A DNA stretch of 64,000 nucleotides from Spirochaetia bacterium (GTDB lineage Bacteria; Spirochaetota; UBA4802; UBA5550), in assembly GCA_009885955.1 (NCBI GenBank), contig VFJS01000055.1, forward strand, positions 1 through 64,000. Reading direction: 5' to 3'. Both the position numbers and the translations under genes were made by a program. The notes below the pieces were generated by a model, which saw only the letters and a list, made by a program, of their open reading frames with translations, ran no database searches and was not told the origin of the DNA. Positions 18,579 to 28,400 of this stretch are shown one piece after another (positions within the stretch are counted from its first letter, which is position 1; each line of letters starts with the position of its first letter).

Positions 18579-18797
18579 CTATTTCGACCTGTATATAATC
18601 CTGCCGCGATTCAAATCATAAGGCGACAATTCAACAGTTACCTTATCGCCAGCCAGTATTCTTATATAATGCATTCTCATTTTACCGGATATATGGGCCA
18701 GCACAACATGCCCGTTATCGAGCTTTACCTTGAACTGTGCATTAGGAAGGGGCTCAACTACAACTCCTTCAACCTCTATCGGTTCCTCTTTCGCCAT
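18579..18797 (-). CDS. infA: Translation initiation factor IF-1
   Basis: 72 residues, the exact usual size. OB-fold protein that sits in the ribosomal A site during initiation. [24 protein letters not shown] and the ending [13 protein letters not shown] are diagnostic. It follows secY directly; the adk and map genes common here are missing. Confidence 0.98.
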   Translation of the reverse strand: MAKEEPIEVEGVVVEPLPNAQFKVKLDNGHVVLAHISGKMRMHYIRILAGDKVTVELSPYDLNRGRIIYRSK

Positions 18798-18849
18798 AGA
18801 TATATCCTATCTGTACTGGCACATTCTTTGACAGAATATGCTCCACTCT

Positions 18850-20187
18850 TTAAAATCTTCCTCTCATCGGTGTTTTTTTGATAAACCCATCATAGTGTCT
18901 CATGATAAGTTGAGATTCAATCTGCTTTAGCGTATCCAGAGCAACTCCTACGATAATCAGCAGTGAAGTTCCGCCAAAGAGATATGCCATTTCAGCAGAT
19001 ACCTGCTCCGGCCAGATGCCTATTATGACATCAGGCACAATTGCAATAAGGGCCAGGAAAATAGCCCCGGATAGTGTAATCCTGTTTAATATCTTCATCA
19101 AAAAATCACTTGTATTCTGACCTGGTCTGATGCCAGGAACAAAACCACCATATTTTTTAAGGTTGTCGGCTATTTCTACAGGATTAAATTTAATAGATGT
19201 ATAAAAAAAACAGAAAAATATGATTAATCCACTGTATAATAAAATATATGGCAGCTGCCCCGGTGAAAGCCAATACTGAATCCTATTTAGCAATTCATAT
19301 TTGCTGCCTCCGATCATATTAATCATCTGTGATGGAAACATAATAATCGCTGATGAGAATATTATAGGAATAACACCGGCTGCATTGACCTTGAGCGGGA
19401 TATATTGAGTGTTCTGCTGAGTCAGGGTATTCCCGACCATTTTTTTCCCGTATTGTACAGGTATCCGTCTTGCCCCAAGTGTCAGTAAAATTGAAGCAGC
19501 AATAACCATTAAAAATATTCCTAACAGAATTATGCCGACAATCGGCTCCCCTGTTTCACTTATTTTATTCATAGTTCCGGCAAAAGCCTGTGGCCCCCGT
19601 ACTACAATACCGCCAAAAATTATGATTGATATTCCGTTTCCAATCCCTCTCTCTGTTATAATTTCACCGAGCCACATCAATACCATTGTACCTGTCGTTA
19701 TTGCAACCATCGATAATATAACAAATCCCATTCCTGCATCATCAGGGACAACGGCTCCTCCAACAGCAGTCCTCATGCTTCTCATCCAGACTGTAAGCCC
19801 GAAAGATTGAATAAGGCAGAGAAATACCGTACCGTATTTTGTATACTGACTTAATTTTTTCTGCCCTTCATGCCCTTCTTTTGATAACCTCTCAAGGTAG
19901 GGAAAAACAACCTTCATCAGATCTATGATAATTGATGATGATATATACGGCATTATGCCAAGAGCAAAAATTGTAAACCTCTTTAACGCGCCGCCGGAAA
20001 AAAGATCAAAGAAATCCATAATCCCGGTTGTGGCAGCTTCTTCAAAATAATGCTTCAAAGCAGTTACATTTATTCCCGGGATGGGTATATGGGCACCAAC
20101 GCGATAGATTATCAATATGATTAATGTGAAGATAATCCTTTTTCTTAAATCCGGAATCCTGAATATATTAAATACTGTATTTGACAT
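18850..20187 (-). CDS. secY: Preprotein translocase subunit SecY
   Basis: 445 residues with about ten transmembrane helices. It forms the protein-conducting channel with SecE (encoded at 45.4 kb) and SecG. The start RIPDLRKRIIFTLIILIIYRVGAHIPIPGI and the LQSFG/GGAL segments are typical. The end (SQLIMRHYDGFIKK) is the conserved cytoplasmic tail. Located after rplO as usual. Confidence 0.98.
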   Translation of the reverse strand: MSNTVFNIFRIPDLRKRIIFTLIILIIYRVGAHIPIPGINVTALKHYFEEAATTGIMDFFDLFSGGALKRFTIFALGIMPYISSSIIIDLMKVVFPYLERLSKEGHEGQKKLSQYTKYGTVFLCLIQSFGLTVWMRSMRTAVGGAVVPDDAGMGFVILSMVAITTGTMVLMWLGEIITERGIGNGISIIIFGGIVVRGPQAFAGTMNKISETGEPIVGIILLGIFLMVIAASILLTLGARRIPVQYGKKMVGNTLTQQNTQYIPLKVNAAGVIPIIFSSAIIMFPSQMINMIGGSKYELLNRIQYWLSPGQLPYILLYSGLIIFFCFFYTSIKFNPVEIADNLKKYGGFVPGIRPGQNTSDFLMKILNRITLSGAIFLALIAIVPDVIIGIWPEQVSAEMAYLFGGTSLLIIVGVALDTLKQIESQLIMRHYDGFIKKTPMRGRF

Positions 20188-20219
20188 TAATTTACCTGGT
20201 TAAATCTTAGCCCTACCTG

Positions 20220-20675
20220 TTAGATTTTTCTAGCAGAAGCGTTCCTGATTGTTATATCTCCACCGGCATCCCTGATTTTTTTTATTGCGCTTTCAGAAAA
20301 TGAATCGGCAATAATTTTTACCGGTTTTGTAATTTCTCCATTACCGAGAATTTTAACTTTCTTTGTATCATCTTTAATTAATCCCTTTTCAAACAATAAT
20401 TCGGGATTGATATCGCCAATTTCCAATTTAACAATAGCAGAAAGATTAATGATCTGATAACTGCTTTTAAAAATATTAGTAAAACCTCTTTTCGGGATCC
20501 TTCTCTGTAAAGGCATCTGTCCACCTTCAAATCCGGGCCTTTTAACATTTCCTGAACGCGCCCTCTGACCCTTTGTGCCCCTGCATGAGGTTTTGCCATG
20601 GCCGCTGCTGTTACCGCATCCTATTCTCTTTCTTCTCTTTATTGATGACGGCTTTTTTAGTTGATATTTTTCCAT
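20220..20675 (-). CDS. rplO: 50S ribosomal protein L15
   Basis: 151 residues. A Gly/Arg-rich N terminus (RKRIGCGNSSGHGKTSCRGTKGQ, GFEGGQMPLQRRIPKRGF) threads into 23S rRNA and a globular C domain follows. It carries two cysteines in the N-terminal arm. Between rpmD and secY. Confidence 0.97.
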   Translation of the reverse strand: MEKYQLKKPSSIKRRKRIGCGNSSGHGKTSCRGTKGQRARSGNVKRPGFEGGQMPLQRRIPKRGFTNIFKSSYQIINLSAIVKLEIGDINPELLFEKGLIKDDTKKVKILGNGEITKPVKIIADSFSESAIKKIRDAGGDITIRNASARKI

Positions 20676-20687
20676 CAGATTCTCTCT

Positions 20688-20876
20688 CTATTCTGTATAT
20701 TCTTTAATTTGGACCATGTGAAGTACCTTATCCAGCATCCCTCTAATAACCGGATTGTCGTCATGTACCCTTTCTGAACTGATTTTCCGAAGTCCAAGAG
20801 CCCTCAATGTAGCTTTCTGATTGGGTTTGGAGCCAATAACACTTTTGACCTGTTTGATTAATATTTTTTTTCCCAT
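20688..20876 (-). CDS. rpmD: 50S ribosomal protein L30
   Basis: 62 residues, short bacterial form. ILIKQVKSVIGSKPNQKATLRALGLRKI is the family signature, with HDDNPVIRGMLDKVLHMV after it. Between rpsE and rplO. Confidence 0.97.
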   Translation of the reverse strand: MGKKILIKQVKSVIGSKPNQKATLRALGLRKISSERVHDDNPVIRGMLDKVLHMVQIKEYTE

Positions 20877-20906
20877 TTTTCAATTACCTTAAGATTTCCT
20901 TGTAAA

Positions 20907-21419
20907 CTAATCCCACAATTTAGATATTGCTATGTCTCTCAATCTCGCTGCATCACCAAGACTCCTCAATTGAAGCAGTCCATCGAGCGTAGCTTTAACA
21001 ATATTAACCGGATTCCTTGAACCCTGTGCTTTTGTCAAAATATCTGATATTCCGGCTCTTTCACACACTGCCCGGACAGACGCGCCTGCAATTATTCCTG
21101 TACCCGGCGCTGCAGGTTTTAATATGACTTTAGCAGATTTATATTTGCCAATTACAACATGAGGGATGGTATGTTTTTTCAGATTAACTTTATAAATATT
21201 TTTCTTTGCATCTTCTTTACTTTTTTCAATTGCGTCAGGAACCTCATTAGCCTTGCCAAAACCTATCCCTACATGGCCTTTACCATCTCCAAGAACTGCC
21301 AGAGCATTAAAGGAAAACCTTCGACCACCTTTAACTACTTTTGCGACCCTGTTTATTTTTACAATTTTTTCCGCCAGTTCCAGTTCGGTTGTTTTAACTT
21401 TATTCCTTTTAATCTTCAT
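20907..21419 (-). CDS. rpsE: 30S ribosomal protein S5
   Basis: 170 residues. Decoding-accuracy protein. The S5 double-stranded RNA-binding fold ([30 protein letters not shown]) and the [14 protein letters not shown] and [17 protein letters not shown] segments are present. Between rplR and rpmD. Confidence 0.98.
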   Translation of the reverse strand: MKIKRNKVKTTELELAEKIVKINRVAKVVKGGRRFSFNALAVLGDGKGHVGIGFGKANEVPDAIEKSKEDAKKNIYKVNLKKHTIPHVVIGKYKSAKVILKPAAPGTGIIAGASVRAVCERAGISDILTKAQGSRNPVNIVKATLDGLLQLRSLGDAARLRDIAISKLWD

Positions 21420-21431
21420 TTATAATAACTC

Positions 21432-21797
21432 CTAAAAATCCAGGCCGTTTTCACGGGCTGCATCGGCAAATGCCTTGATTTTTCCATGATAAAGATAACC
21501 ATTCCTGTCAAAGACAACCTGTTTTATACCTTTACTGATTGCTTTTTCCGCAAAAGACTTTCCGAGCACTTTGGCAGCACTAATATTACCCTTGTTTTTT
21601 AGATCTTTGAATTCCTCAGCAAGTGTAGATAATCCGATAAGTGTTACTTTTTTTAAGTCATCAATAATCTGCACATAAAAATATTTATTGCTTTTTGATA
21701 TACACAAACGCAATCTATTGGAAGTTGCCTTGATCTTCCTTTTTATATGGAGCTTCCTGCGTAATGTTCTTTTTTTCTTTAATTTAGTTTTTTCCAT
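21432..21797 (-). CDS. rplR: 50S ribosomal protein L18
   Basis: 121 residues. 5S rRNA-binding protein, shown by RLCISKSNKYFYVQIIDD and the C-terminal FDRNGYLYHGKIKAFADAARENGLDF. Four bases downstream of rplF. Confidence 0.97.
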   Translation of the reverse strand: MEKTKLKKKRTLRRKLHIKRKIKATSNRLRLCISKSNKYFYVQIIDDLKKVTLIGLSTLAEEFKDLKNKGNISAAKVLGKSFAEKAISKGIKQVVFDRNGYLYHGKIKAFADAARENGLDF

Positions 21798-21800
21798 TTT

Positions 21801-22346
21801 TTACTTCCCGGTCTTTCCAGCTTTTTTCCTGACAACTTCATTCTTATATCTGATTCCTTTTCCTTTATATGGTTCTGGCGGTTTTAGTTTTCTGATATTT
21901 GCCGCGACCTGGCCAACCATTTCCTTGTTTATACCCTTAACCTTCAACTTTGTTGTATCAAGAACTTCTATCTTAATCCCTTTCGGAGGTGCAAAAATAA
22001 CTTCATGTGAAAATCCAAGTTGAAATTGTACTTTTTCCTCTTTCTGAATTGCTCTGTATCCTACGCCAGTAATTTCCAGATTCTTTTCAAATCCCTGGGT
22101 GACTCCGATCATCATATTATTAATGAGGGTTCTGAATAAACCGAAATAACCATTTACCTTCTTTTGATTACCGGCATTATCATCCCTGGACACAATTATC
22201 TTATTGTCCAACATTTCAACATTAATACCATCAATGAGTTGAAGTGCATCTTCACCCAGTGGCCCTTTTGTAGATATTATTCTATCTTTTATATCCACAG
22301 TGACCTTATCCGGTATGGTAATTGGTTTTTTTCCTATCCTTGACAT
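21801..22346 (-). CDS. rplF: 50S ribosomal protein L6
   Basis: 181 residues. Two repeated L6 domains. MSRIGKKPITIPDKV at the start and IRKLKPPEPYKGKGIRYKNEVVRKKAGK at the end are diagnostic. Between rpsH and rplR. Confidence 0.98.
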   Translation of the reverse strand: MSRIGKKPITIPDKVTVDIKDRIISTKGPLGEDALQLIDGINVEMLDNKIIVSRDDNAGNQKKVNGYFGLFRTLINNMMIGVTQGFEKNLEITGVGYRAIQKEEKVQFQLGFSHEVIFAPPKGIKIEVLDTTKLKVKGINKEMVGQVAANIRKLKPPEPYKGKGIRYKNEVVRKKAGKTGK

Positions 22347-22388
22347 ATTTAAACACTCTTTCCAATATATTCTTTAATTGCAATTGTG

Positions 22389-22790
22389 TTATGAAATCTC
22401 ACAAATAATTTCTCCGCCGATGTTCATTTTCTTGGCAATTTTATTTGTGATAAGCCCCTTGGAAGTTGAAAGTATCCATATTCCGATGTTGTTCAATACC
22501 GGTTTAAGATCCTCCGATTTAACATATACCCTTCTTCCCGATTTGCTGATTCTTATCAGGGTGTGGATAGATGGTTCATTTTCATCACTATATTTCAGAT
22601 AAATTCTGATTATTTTAAGATTGTTTGAATCAATAATCTTAAAATTTTTAATAAATCCTTCATCTTTCAAAATTTTTGTAATATTTATCTTTATCTTTGA
22701 TGAAGGTATATCTACCTTTACATGCCCCGCTTTCACAGCATTCCTGATTCTTGTCAGCATGTCCGCTATTGGATCATTTATGCTACTCAT
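22389..22790 (-). CDS. rpsH: 30S ribosomal protein S8
   Basis: 133 residues. 16S-binding protein that in E. coli also represses the spc operon. DPIADMLTRIRNAVKAGH and the C-terminal STSKGLITNKIAKKMNIGGEIICEI are typical. Between rpsN and rplF. Confidence 0.98.
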   Translation of the reverse strand: MSSINDPIADMLTRIRNAVKAGHVKVDIPSSKIKINITKILKDEGFIKNFKIIDSNNLKIIRIYLKYSDENEPSIHTLIRISKSGRRVYVKSEDLKPVLNNIGIWILSTSKGLITNKIAKKMNIGGEIICEIS

Positions 22791-22817
22791 AACACCTTTC
22801 CTGATTAATAGTAATTT

Positions 22818-23003
22818 CTACCATGATGATTTAACAACTCCGGGAATTTTCCCCTCGTTAGCTAAATTTCTGAAACAAATTCTGCACATCTCAAATCTGC
22901 GCAGATACCCTCTCGGTCTTCCGCAAATCTTGCACCTGTTATGATGCCTAACTTTAAATTTACGTCCCCTGACATGTTTTGCGATCCAACTTTTCTTTGC
23001 CAA
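22818..23003 (-). CDS. rpsZ: 30S ribosomal protein S14, zinc type
   Basis: 61 residues, the short zinc form of S14. Two CxxC pairs (CKICGRP and CRICFR) make the zinc site. [24 protein letters not shown] is the basic N terminus. Between rplE and rpsH. Often annotated rpsN. Confidence 0.97.
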   Translation of the reverse strand: MAKKSWIAKHVRGRKFKVRHHNRCKICGRPRGYLRRFEMCRICFRNLANEGKIPGVVKSSW

Positions 23004-23014
23004 ATTTTTCTCTC

Positions 23015-23557
23015 CTAATCCCTGAACGGCATTCTGAATTCTTTTAAAAGCGCAATGGCCTCTTCCTTATTTTTCGCAGAAGTTACAATGGTGATATTTA
23101 TTCCATGTATTTTATCAACTTTGTCGAAATCAATCTCAGGAAATATAATCTGTTCTTTAACTGAAAAATTATAATTACCAAAATTATCAAAGGAATTTCG
23201 CGACAGCCCCTTGAAGTCCCTGACCCTCGGAAGGGCAATGTTTACCAACCTGTCAAGAAATTCATATTGCCTTTCTCCTCTCAGGGTAACCCTGCAGCCA
23301 AGATCATACCCTTCCCTGATCTTAAAATTGGCAATAGATTTTTTTGCTGTGGTTTTTATCGCTTTCTGGCCAGTTATAATCCCAAGCTCTTCTATAGCAA
23401 TTTTTAATGCACTGGCATCTGCATGAGCCTCTCCAAGCCCCACATTCAGAACAATCTTCTCTATTCTGGGGACCTGCATGGTCGACTTGAACTTAAACTG
23501 TTCCATAAGTTTCTTCTTGATGGTCTCATTATATTCAACTTTTAATCTTGCTGTCAT
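23015..23557 (-). CDS. rplE: 50S ribosomal protein L5
   Basis: 180 residues. 5S rRNA-binding protein at the central protuberance. [32 protein letters not shown] and the [16 protein letters not shown] segment identify it. Between rplX and rpsZ. Confidence 0.98.
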   Translation of the reverse strand: MTARLKVEYNETIKKKLMEQFKFKSTMQVPRIEKIVLNVGLGEAHADASALKIAIEELGIITGQKAIKTTAKKSIANFKIREGYDLGCRVTLRGERQYEFLDRLVNIALPRVRDFKGLSRNSFDNFGNYNFSVKEQIIFPEIDFDKVDKIHGINITIVTSAKNKEEAIALLKEFRMPFRD

Positions 23558-23588
23558 CTCATATACCTTCTATACAATACTTTTCGAT

Positions 23589-23930
23589 TTATGCAAAACC
23601 TTTGCCGCATTTTTTGCATACTCTGGATTTTTCCTTTTCATTTACATTTATACCTATGCCAACGCCTTTTTTACATTTTTCACAGAATAACATGACATTT
23701 GATATATGCATCCAGCGCTCTATTTGAATCTTCCCGCCCTTGGGATATTCCTGCGATGGTTTCAGGTGTTTGTGCTTCTTATTGACACCCTCAACGATTA
23801 TCCGTCCCTTATCCCGGTCTATGTGGATAATTTTTCCTCTTCTGCCTTTATCAATGCCATTTATTACAACAATATTGTCATTGACCTTGATTTTTGTTTT
23901 TACATCACTTTTTTTATCAATATTTTTCAT
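23589..23930 (-). CDS. rplX: 50S ribosomal protein L24
   Basis: 113 residues. Assembly initiator for the large subunit. The KOW motif (NDNIVVINGIDKGRRGKIIHI) is followed by HISNVMLFCEKC and CKKC, a four-cysteine zinc-ribbon-like pair found in a subset of L24 proteins. Between rplN and rplE. Confidence 0.97.
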   Translation of the reverse strand: MKNIDKKSDVKTKIKVNDNIVVINGIDKGRRGKIIHIDRDKGRIIVEGVNKKHKHLKPSQEYPKGGKIQIERWMHISNVMLFCEKCKKGVGIGINVNEKEKSRVCKKCGKGFA

Positions 23931-23944
23931 TTCGAATTCCTTGA

Positions 23945-24337
23945 TTATAATACTTCTGGTGCCAGTGAAATTATCTTGATAAAATTCTTGTCTCTCAATT
24001 CCCTTGCTACCGGTCCAAAAATCCTGGTTCCTGTAGGTTCCCCTTTTGCATCAATAATTGCTACTGCATTATTATCAAATTTGATATACGATCCATCTTT
24101 TCTTCTAACAGGTTTTTTAGTTCTTACAACAACCGCCTTTAAAACAGACTTGGCGTGAACTTTTTTACCTGTGGAATCCTTGAGCCCGAATGAAGGCTGT
24201 GCATCCTTTACAGCAACAACAATAATATCCCCAACTGAGGCATACCTTCTTCTCGTTCCGCCCAGTATTTTTATACACTGAACTTTTTTGACCCCGCTGT
24301 TGTCAGCTACTTCCAGAATTGTTTGAACCTGAATCAT
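23945..24337 (-). CDS. rplN: 50S ribosomal protein L14
   Basis: 130 residues; L14 is normally about 122. The core is typical ([55 protein letters not shown]). The extra residues are in the mid loop, where [18 protein letters not shown] replaces the short GGVVKKGE-type turn. Between rpsQ and rplX. Confidence 0.98.
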   Translation of the reverse strand: MIQVQTILEVADNSGVKKVQCIKILGGTRRRYASVGDIIVVAVKDAQPSFGLKDSTGKKVHAKSVLKAVVVRTKKPVRRKDGSYIKFDNNAVAIIDAKGEPTGTRIFGPVARELRDKNFIKIISLAPEVL

Positions 24338-24346
24338 TTTAGGTAC

Positions 24347-24598
24347 CTATTTCACTTTTTCAATAATTTCGATGAGCCTGTATCTTTTATCCTTTGATAT
24401 GGGCCTGGTTTCTTCAACCCTGACCTTATCCCCAATACTGCATTCATTTTTCGGGTCATGTCCTTTTATTTTCCTGGTTTTTCTCACCGATTTTTTATAG
24501 AGGGGATGCATCACAAGATCCTCTATTTGAATAACAATTGTTTTGTCCATCTTGTTGCTGACAACTTTTCCTACTTCCTGTTTCCTCTTTGCTTTCAT
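24347..24598 (-). CDS. rpsQ: 30S ribosomal protein S17
   Basis: 83 residues, OB-fold. QEVGKVVSNKMDKTIVIQIE and DKVRVEETRPISKDKRYRLIEI are diagnostic. Between rpmC and rplN. Confidence 0.97.
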   Translation of the reverse strand: MKAKRKQEVGKVVSNKMDKTIVIQIEDLVMHPLYKKSVRKTRKIKGHDPKNECSIGDKVRVEETRPISKDKRYRLIEIIEKVK

Positions 24599-24624
24599 CT
24601 CGAATTATTATCTCCAGTTAAAGA

Positions 24625-24834
24625 CTATTTTACCTTTTTTTCAGCGATCCCGAGTTTATATTCATTCTTTATGGTCAGTATCCTTGCAATATGCCTTTTA
24701 ATTTCACGAATTTTTTTCGGATTCTCAAGCTTACTCGTTACTGCGCTGAATCTCTGTTTCCTTAATTCATTTCTCGAGTCAATCAGGCTTTTTTCAAGTT
24801 CTTCCGTTGACAGTTCTTCAATTTTACCTTTCAT
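24625..24834 (-). CDS. rpmC: 50S ribosomal protein L29
   Basis: 69 residues, a helical hairpin near the exit tunnel. ELSTEELEKSLIDSRNELRKQRFS and NPKKIREIKRHIARILTI match the family. Between rplP and rpsQ. Confidence 0.97.
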   Translation of the reverse strand: MKGKIEELSTEELEKSLIDSRNELRKQRFSAVTSKLENPKKIREIKRHIARILTIKNEYKLGIAEKKVK

Positions 24835-24857
24835 ATATAATCCTCAGATCAATAATT

Positions 24858-25268
24858 TCAATTATCAAAAAAAATAACTTTTGTTTTCACCCCTAATTTA
24901 AAAGAGGCATTTCTTAAAGCCTGAATTGCCAGTTCTCTGTCAACTCCTGCAAGTTCAAAAAGAATCCTTCCGGGTTTAATCCTGGCAACCCATTCTTCAG
25001 GGTTCCCCTTTCCTTTTCCCATCCTTGTTTCAGCCGGTTTTTTTGTCTCTGGATAATCAGGAAAAATTCGTATCCAGAGTTTCCCTCCCCTTTTTACTTT
25101 TCTATTTATGGCAACACGGGCTGCTTCAATTTGTCTACTTGATATTTTCGCACATTCTAATGACTTCAGGCCAACCTCGCCGAATGCAATTGTTGAACCC
25201 CTATCTGCAATTCCCTTCATCCTGCCGCGCTGGCATTTCCTAAACTTGGTTCTTTTTGGCATTAACAT
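24858..25268 (-). CDS. rplP: 50S ribosomal protein L16
   Basis: 136 residues. Binds near the A-site tRNA elbow. [46 protein letters not shown] and [21 protein letters not shown] are typical. AGAAGGT eight bases upstream supports the first ATG. Confidence 0.98.
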   Translation of the reverse strand: MLMPKRTKFRKCQRGRMKGIADRGSTIAFGEVGLKSLECAKISSRQIEAARVAINRKVKRGGKLWIRIFPDYPETKKPAETRMGKGKGNPEEWVARIKPGRILFELAGVDRELAIQALRNASFKLGVKTKVIFFDN

Positions 25269-25284
25269 GGTTGATTACCTTCTG

Positions 25285-25965
25285 CTATTTTGTTTTTCTT
25301 TTAACTGAATACTTATCATCATCGCTATCAGGTGAGTTAGACAATACATCTCCGTTGTATACCCAGACCTTTATTCCTGTAAGACCGAAAGAGGTAAGGG
25401 CTTCTGCAAACCCGTAATCAATGTCCGCCCTCAATGTATGGAGGGGAATTCTTCCTTCCTTATATGATTCTGTCCTGGCCATTTCGGCGTTATTAAGGCG
25501 TCCGGAAATTGTTATCTTGACTCCGAGCGCACCGCTCCTGAGAGCATTGTTAATAGCCTGTTTTACAGCCCGTCTGTAGGGGAACCTCCCCTCAATCTGG
25601 TTCGCAATCTGTTCAGCTATAAGCCTGGAATTTTTCTCAGGCTTTTTTACTTCCATTATATTAATGTAAACATTCTTCGCTGCAATTTTCTGAAGATTCC
25701 CTTTTAATTCCTCGATATCAATCCCTTTCTTTCCGATGAGAACCCCGGGCCTCGCGGCATGAATGTTCACATTGACCCTGTCGGGAAACCTTTCAATGTT
25801 CACTGTTGCAATACCTGCACTTTTTTTCTCTTTCACAATAAATTTTTGAATGGCAATATCCTCATGAAGATTCTTGGCGTAATTTTTTTTGTCTTCATAC
25901 CAGATTGAATCCCATGTCCTGGTGATTCCCAACCTAAAGCCTTTTGGATTAACCTTTTGACCCAT
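25285..25965 (-). CDS. rpsC: 30S ribosomal protein S3
   Basis: 226 residues. The N-terminal KH domain (VNVNIHAARPGVLIGKKGIDIEELK) and the C-terminal S3 domain (GRLNNAEMARTESYKEGRIPLHTLRADIDYGF) are intact. MGQKVNPKGFRLGITRTWDS opens the protein. Between rplV and rplP. Confidence 0.98.
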   Translation of the reverse strand: MGQKVNPKGFRLGITRTWDSIWYEDKKNYAKNLHEDIAIQKFIVKEKKSAGIATVNIERFPDRVNVNIHAARPGVLIGKKGIDIEELKGNLQKIAAKNVYINIMEVKKPEKNSRLIAEQIANQIEGRFPYRRAVKQAINNALRSGALGVKITISGRLNNAEMARTESYKEGRIPLHTLRADIDYGFAEALTSFGLTGIKVWVYNGDVLSNSPDSDDDKYSVKRKTK

Positions 25966-25982
25966 TATATCATCCCTTTATT

Positions 25983-26321
25983 TTAGTTTTCGTCAGAAAG
26001 AATTATCATTATTGAGCTTGTTCTCTTTCTTATTCTCGAGGCCCTTCCCCTGGCTCTGGGGCGGAATCTTTTAAACATAGGCCCTACATCAATGCATATT
26101 TTCTTAACATATAGAGAATCCTCAAGAATGTCAGGATTTTTATACTTTGCATTTGCACCAACAGAGAAAAGGGTCTTTAAAATTAATTTTGAAGCCCTCA
26201 TCGGCATTGCCTTGAGTACATCTATTGCCTCAGGGAGTGAGTATCCCCTTATCTCATTCGCAACAAGCTGGGCCTTATATGGCGAAACTCTCACATTTTT
26301 TGAAACTGCAGTGGCTTCCAT
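25983..26321 (-). CDS. rplV: 50S ribosomal protein L22
   Basis: 112 residues. The tunnel-lining loop region (MFKRFRPRARGRASRIRKRTSSI) carries the beta-hairpin where macrolide-resistance changes occur, and no deletion is seen. Its ATG overlaps the rpsS stop codon (TAATG). Confidence 0.98.
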   Translation of the reverse strand: MEATAVSKNVRVSPYKAQLVANEIRGYSLPEAIDVLKAMPMRASKLILKTLFSVGANAKYKNPDILEDSLYVKKICIDVGPMFKRFRPRARGRASRIRKRTSSIMIILSDEN

Positions 26322-26608
26322 TATTTTTTCCTCTTTGCAACCTTATCATCTTTACTTGTATGTCCCCTGTAGGTTCGCGTCGGAGAGAATTCGCCGAGTT
26401 TATGGCCGATCATGTTCTCAGTAACATATACCGGAATGAAATTCTTGCCATTGTGAACCATAATTGTGTGACCTATCATTTCGGGAAATATGGTAGATCT
26501 TCGAGACCATGTCTTGATGGTTTTTTTGACATTTGTTGAATTCATTTCCTCAACTTTCTTAAACAACTTAATATCAACAAAAGGTCCTTTCTTGACAGAT
26601 CTTGCCAT
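26321..26608 (-). CDS. rpsS: 30S ribosomal protein S19
   Basis: 95 residues. [45 protein letters not shown] and the basic C-terminal tail are diagnostic. The stop codon overlaps the rplV start by one base. Confidence 0.98.
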   Translation of the reverse strand: MARSVKKGPFVDIKLFKKVEEMNSTNVKKTIKTWSRRSTIFPEMIGHTIMVHNGKNFIPVYVTENMIGHKLGEFSPTRTYRGHTSKDDKVAKRKK

Positions 26609-26609
26609 A

Positions 26610-27437
26610 CTATTTCTTCCTTCTTCTTATAATAAATTTATCGCTGTATTTAGTCTTTTTTCTTGTCTTATAACCCTTAGAAGGGACTCCTGTAGGAGAT
26701 ACGGGATGCCTTCCTCCCGAAGATTTTCCTTCACCACCTCCATGGGGGTGGTCAACCGGATTCATGGCAACTCCCCTGACCTTTGGACGTTTATTGAGCC
26801 ATCTTGATCTTCCGGCCTTGCCGATTTTAATGTTTGCATGTTCCTTGTTGCCCACTTCGCCAATCGTGGCAAAGCATTCTTTATGTATCTTCCTGATTTC
26901 ACCAGACGGGAGCTTAACGAAACAATAATTCCCCTCTAAGGCACTGACATTTGCTGTTGCACCGGCGGCCCTGACAAGCTGTCCGCCCTTTCCCCTGTGC
27001 ATCTCGATATTATATATTCCTGTTCCCAGGGGGATATTCTTGAGCGGCATTGAATTCCCAATATTGATTTCAACATTTTCACCGGATATTATTTTGTCAC
27101 CGGTCTTAAGCTGATCCGGGGCGATGATATACCTCTTCTCGCCATCCATATAATTTATGAGGGCGATATTTGATGACCTGTTGGGATCATATTCAATTGA
27201 TGCTACAACTCCAATTATTCCGTATTTATTCCGTTTAAAATCAATGATGCGGTACTTTCTTTTGTGTCCGCCACCCCGTCTTCTGACGGTAATTCTTCCT
27301 TTTGAGCCCCTGCCTGCAAATTCCTTAGCACCCTTTGTCAGGGGTTTGTGGGACTTAGTTGCAGTCAGCTCATTAAAATCTAGAACCGATTTATATCTTA
27401 ATGTTGGTGTTACTGGTTTATAAGTTTTAATGCCCAT
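26610..27437 (-). CDS. rplB: 50S ribosomal protein L2
   Basis: 275 residues. Core protein near the peptidyl-transferase centre. [16 protein letters not shown], and the conserved [20 protein letters not shown] with the His needed for peptidyl transfer, are both present. One base downstream of rpsS in coordinates, so tightly coupled. Confidence 0.98.
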   Translation of the reverse strand: MGIKTYKPVTPTLRYKSVLDFNELTATKSHKPLTKGAKEFAGRGSKGRITVRRRGGGHKRKYRIIDFKRNKYGIIGVVASIEYDPNRSSNIALINYMDGEKRYIIAPDQLKTGDKIISGENVEINIGNSMPLKNIPLGTGIYNIEMHRGKGGQLVRAAGATANVSALEGNYCFVKLPSGEIRKIHKECFATIGEVGNKEHANIKIGKAGRSRWLNKRPKVRGVAMNPVDHPHGGGEGKSSGGRHPVSPTGVPSKGYKTRKKTKYSDKFIIRRRKK

Positions 27438-27477
27438 TTCCTTACCTTGGTGATCATCACAAATTATTATTTTTCAG

Positions 27478-27762
27478 CTACTGCCCTTCAAAAATTTCTA
27501 TCTTATCACCGGCTCTTAAAGTAACAATTGCCTTTTTCCAGGCTGATTTTTTACCGGCCTTATTTTTAAGCTTTTTTGTTTTGCCGCGAACCATCATGAG
27601 ATTAATCTTCTTAGGCTTAACCCCGAATATTTCCTTAATTGCCTGGGAAACCACGAGTTTATTTGCAGTTACCGGTACCTTGAAAACATATTTATTATGT
27701 TCTATCATCTCAGTTGATTTTTCAGAGATGACTGGCTGTATGATAATGTTATTTGAATTCAT
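27478..27762 (-). CDS. rplW: 50S ribosomal protein L23
   Basis: 94 residues. Sits at the tunnel exit and docks trigger factor and SRP. IIQPVISEKSTEMIEHNKYVFKVP and FGVKPKKINLMMVRGK are typical. Between rplD and rplB. Confidence 0.97.
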   Translation of the reverse strand: MNSNNIIIQPVISEKSTEMIEHNKYVFKVPVTANKLVVSQAIKEIFGVKPKKINLMMVRGKTKKLKNKAGKKSAWKKAIVTLRAGDKIEIFEGQ

Positions 27763-27773
27763 CTCTATGCACC

Positions 27774-28388
27774 TCAGGAATAATTCTCATTTATAAATTT
27801 TACTGCGCTTTCAGTTATGATAATATCCCTGGAATAAAAAAGATCCCTGCCGGAAATTCTTTTCATATTATTGTAAACAAACCATGGAATATTTTTTATT
27901 GCCCTCTTGAGCATAGTATCTTCATTGTTGGATATCAGAATTCCTTTCATCACTAATAATGAAGTTCCAATCTTGGCCATCTCTTTTGTCTTGCCGCCGA
28001 CATTGAAATCTTCAACAATCCTAACGGCACCCTCTTTTACCTTCAGAGAAAAAAGCGACCGGTATGCGGCCTTCTTTATTTTTTTCGGAAGATCAATACG
28101 ATAGTCCCTGGGCTTGGGACCGAAAACGACACCACCGCCCTTCCATATGGGAGAACGAGTTGAACCCGCCCTTGCCCTTCCTGTACCCTTCTGCTTCCAC
28201 GGTTTCACTCCGCCGCCTGAAACTTCATCCCTTACCTTGGTTGAATGGGTCCCCTGTCTCAAATTCGCATTTGCAGATTTTACAAGATAGTAGATCAGAT
28301 CATCATTAACTTCAGTTCCGAAAACAGCATCGGAAAGATCTACTTCTCCGATTACCTTACCATCAATAGAATATTTATCCAGCTTCAT
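27774..28388 (-). CDS. rplD: 50S ribosomal protein L4
   Basis: 204 residues. The extended loop (WKQKGTGRARAGSTRSPIWKGGGVVFGPKPRDY) reaches into the exit tunnel and is intact. In E. coli L4 also represses the S10 operon; no matching leader is evident here. Between rplC and rplW. Confidence 0.98.
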   Translation of the reverse strand: MKLDKYSIDGKVIGEVDLSDAVFGTEVNDDLIYYLVKSANANLRQGTHSTKVRDEVSGGGVKPWKQKGTGRARAGSTRSPIWKGGGVVFGPKPRDYRIDLPKKIKKAAYRSLFSLKVKEGAVRIVEDFNVGGKTKEMAKIGTSLLVMKGILISNNEDTMLKRAIKNIPWFVYNNMKRISGRDLFYSRDIIITESAVKFINENYS

Positions 28389-28400
28389 AATTCCATCCGC

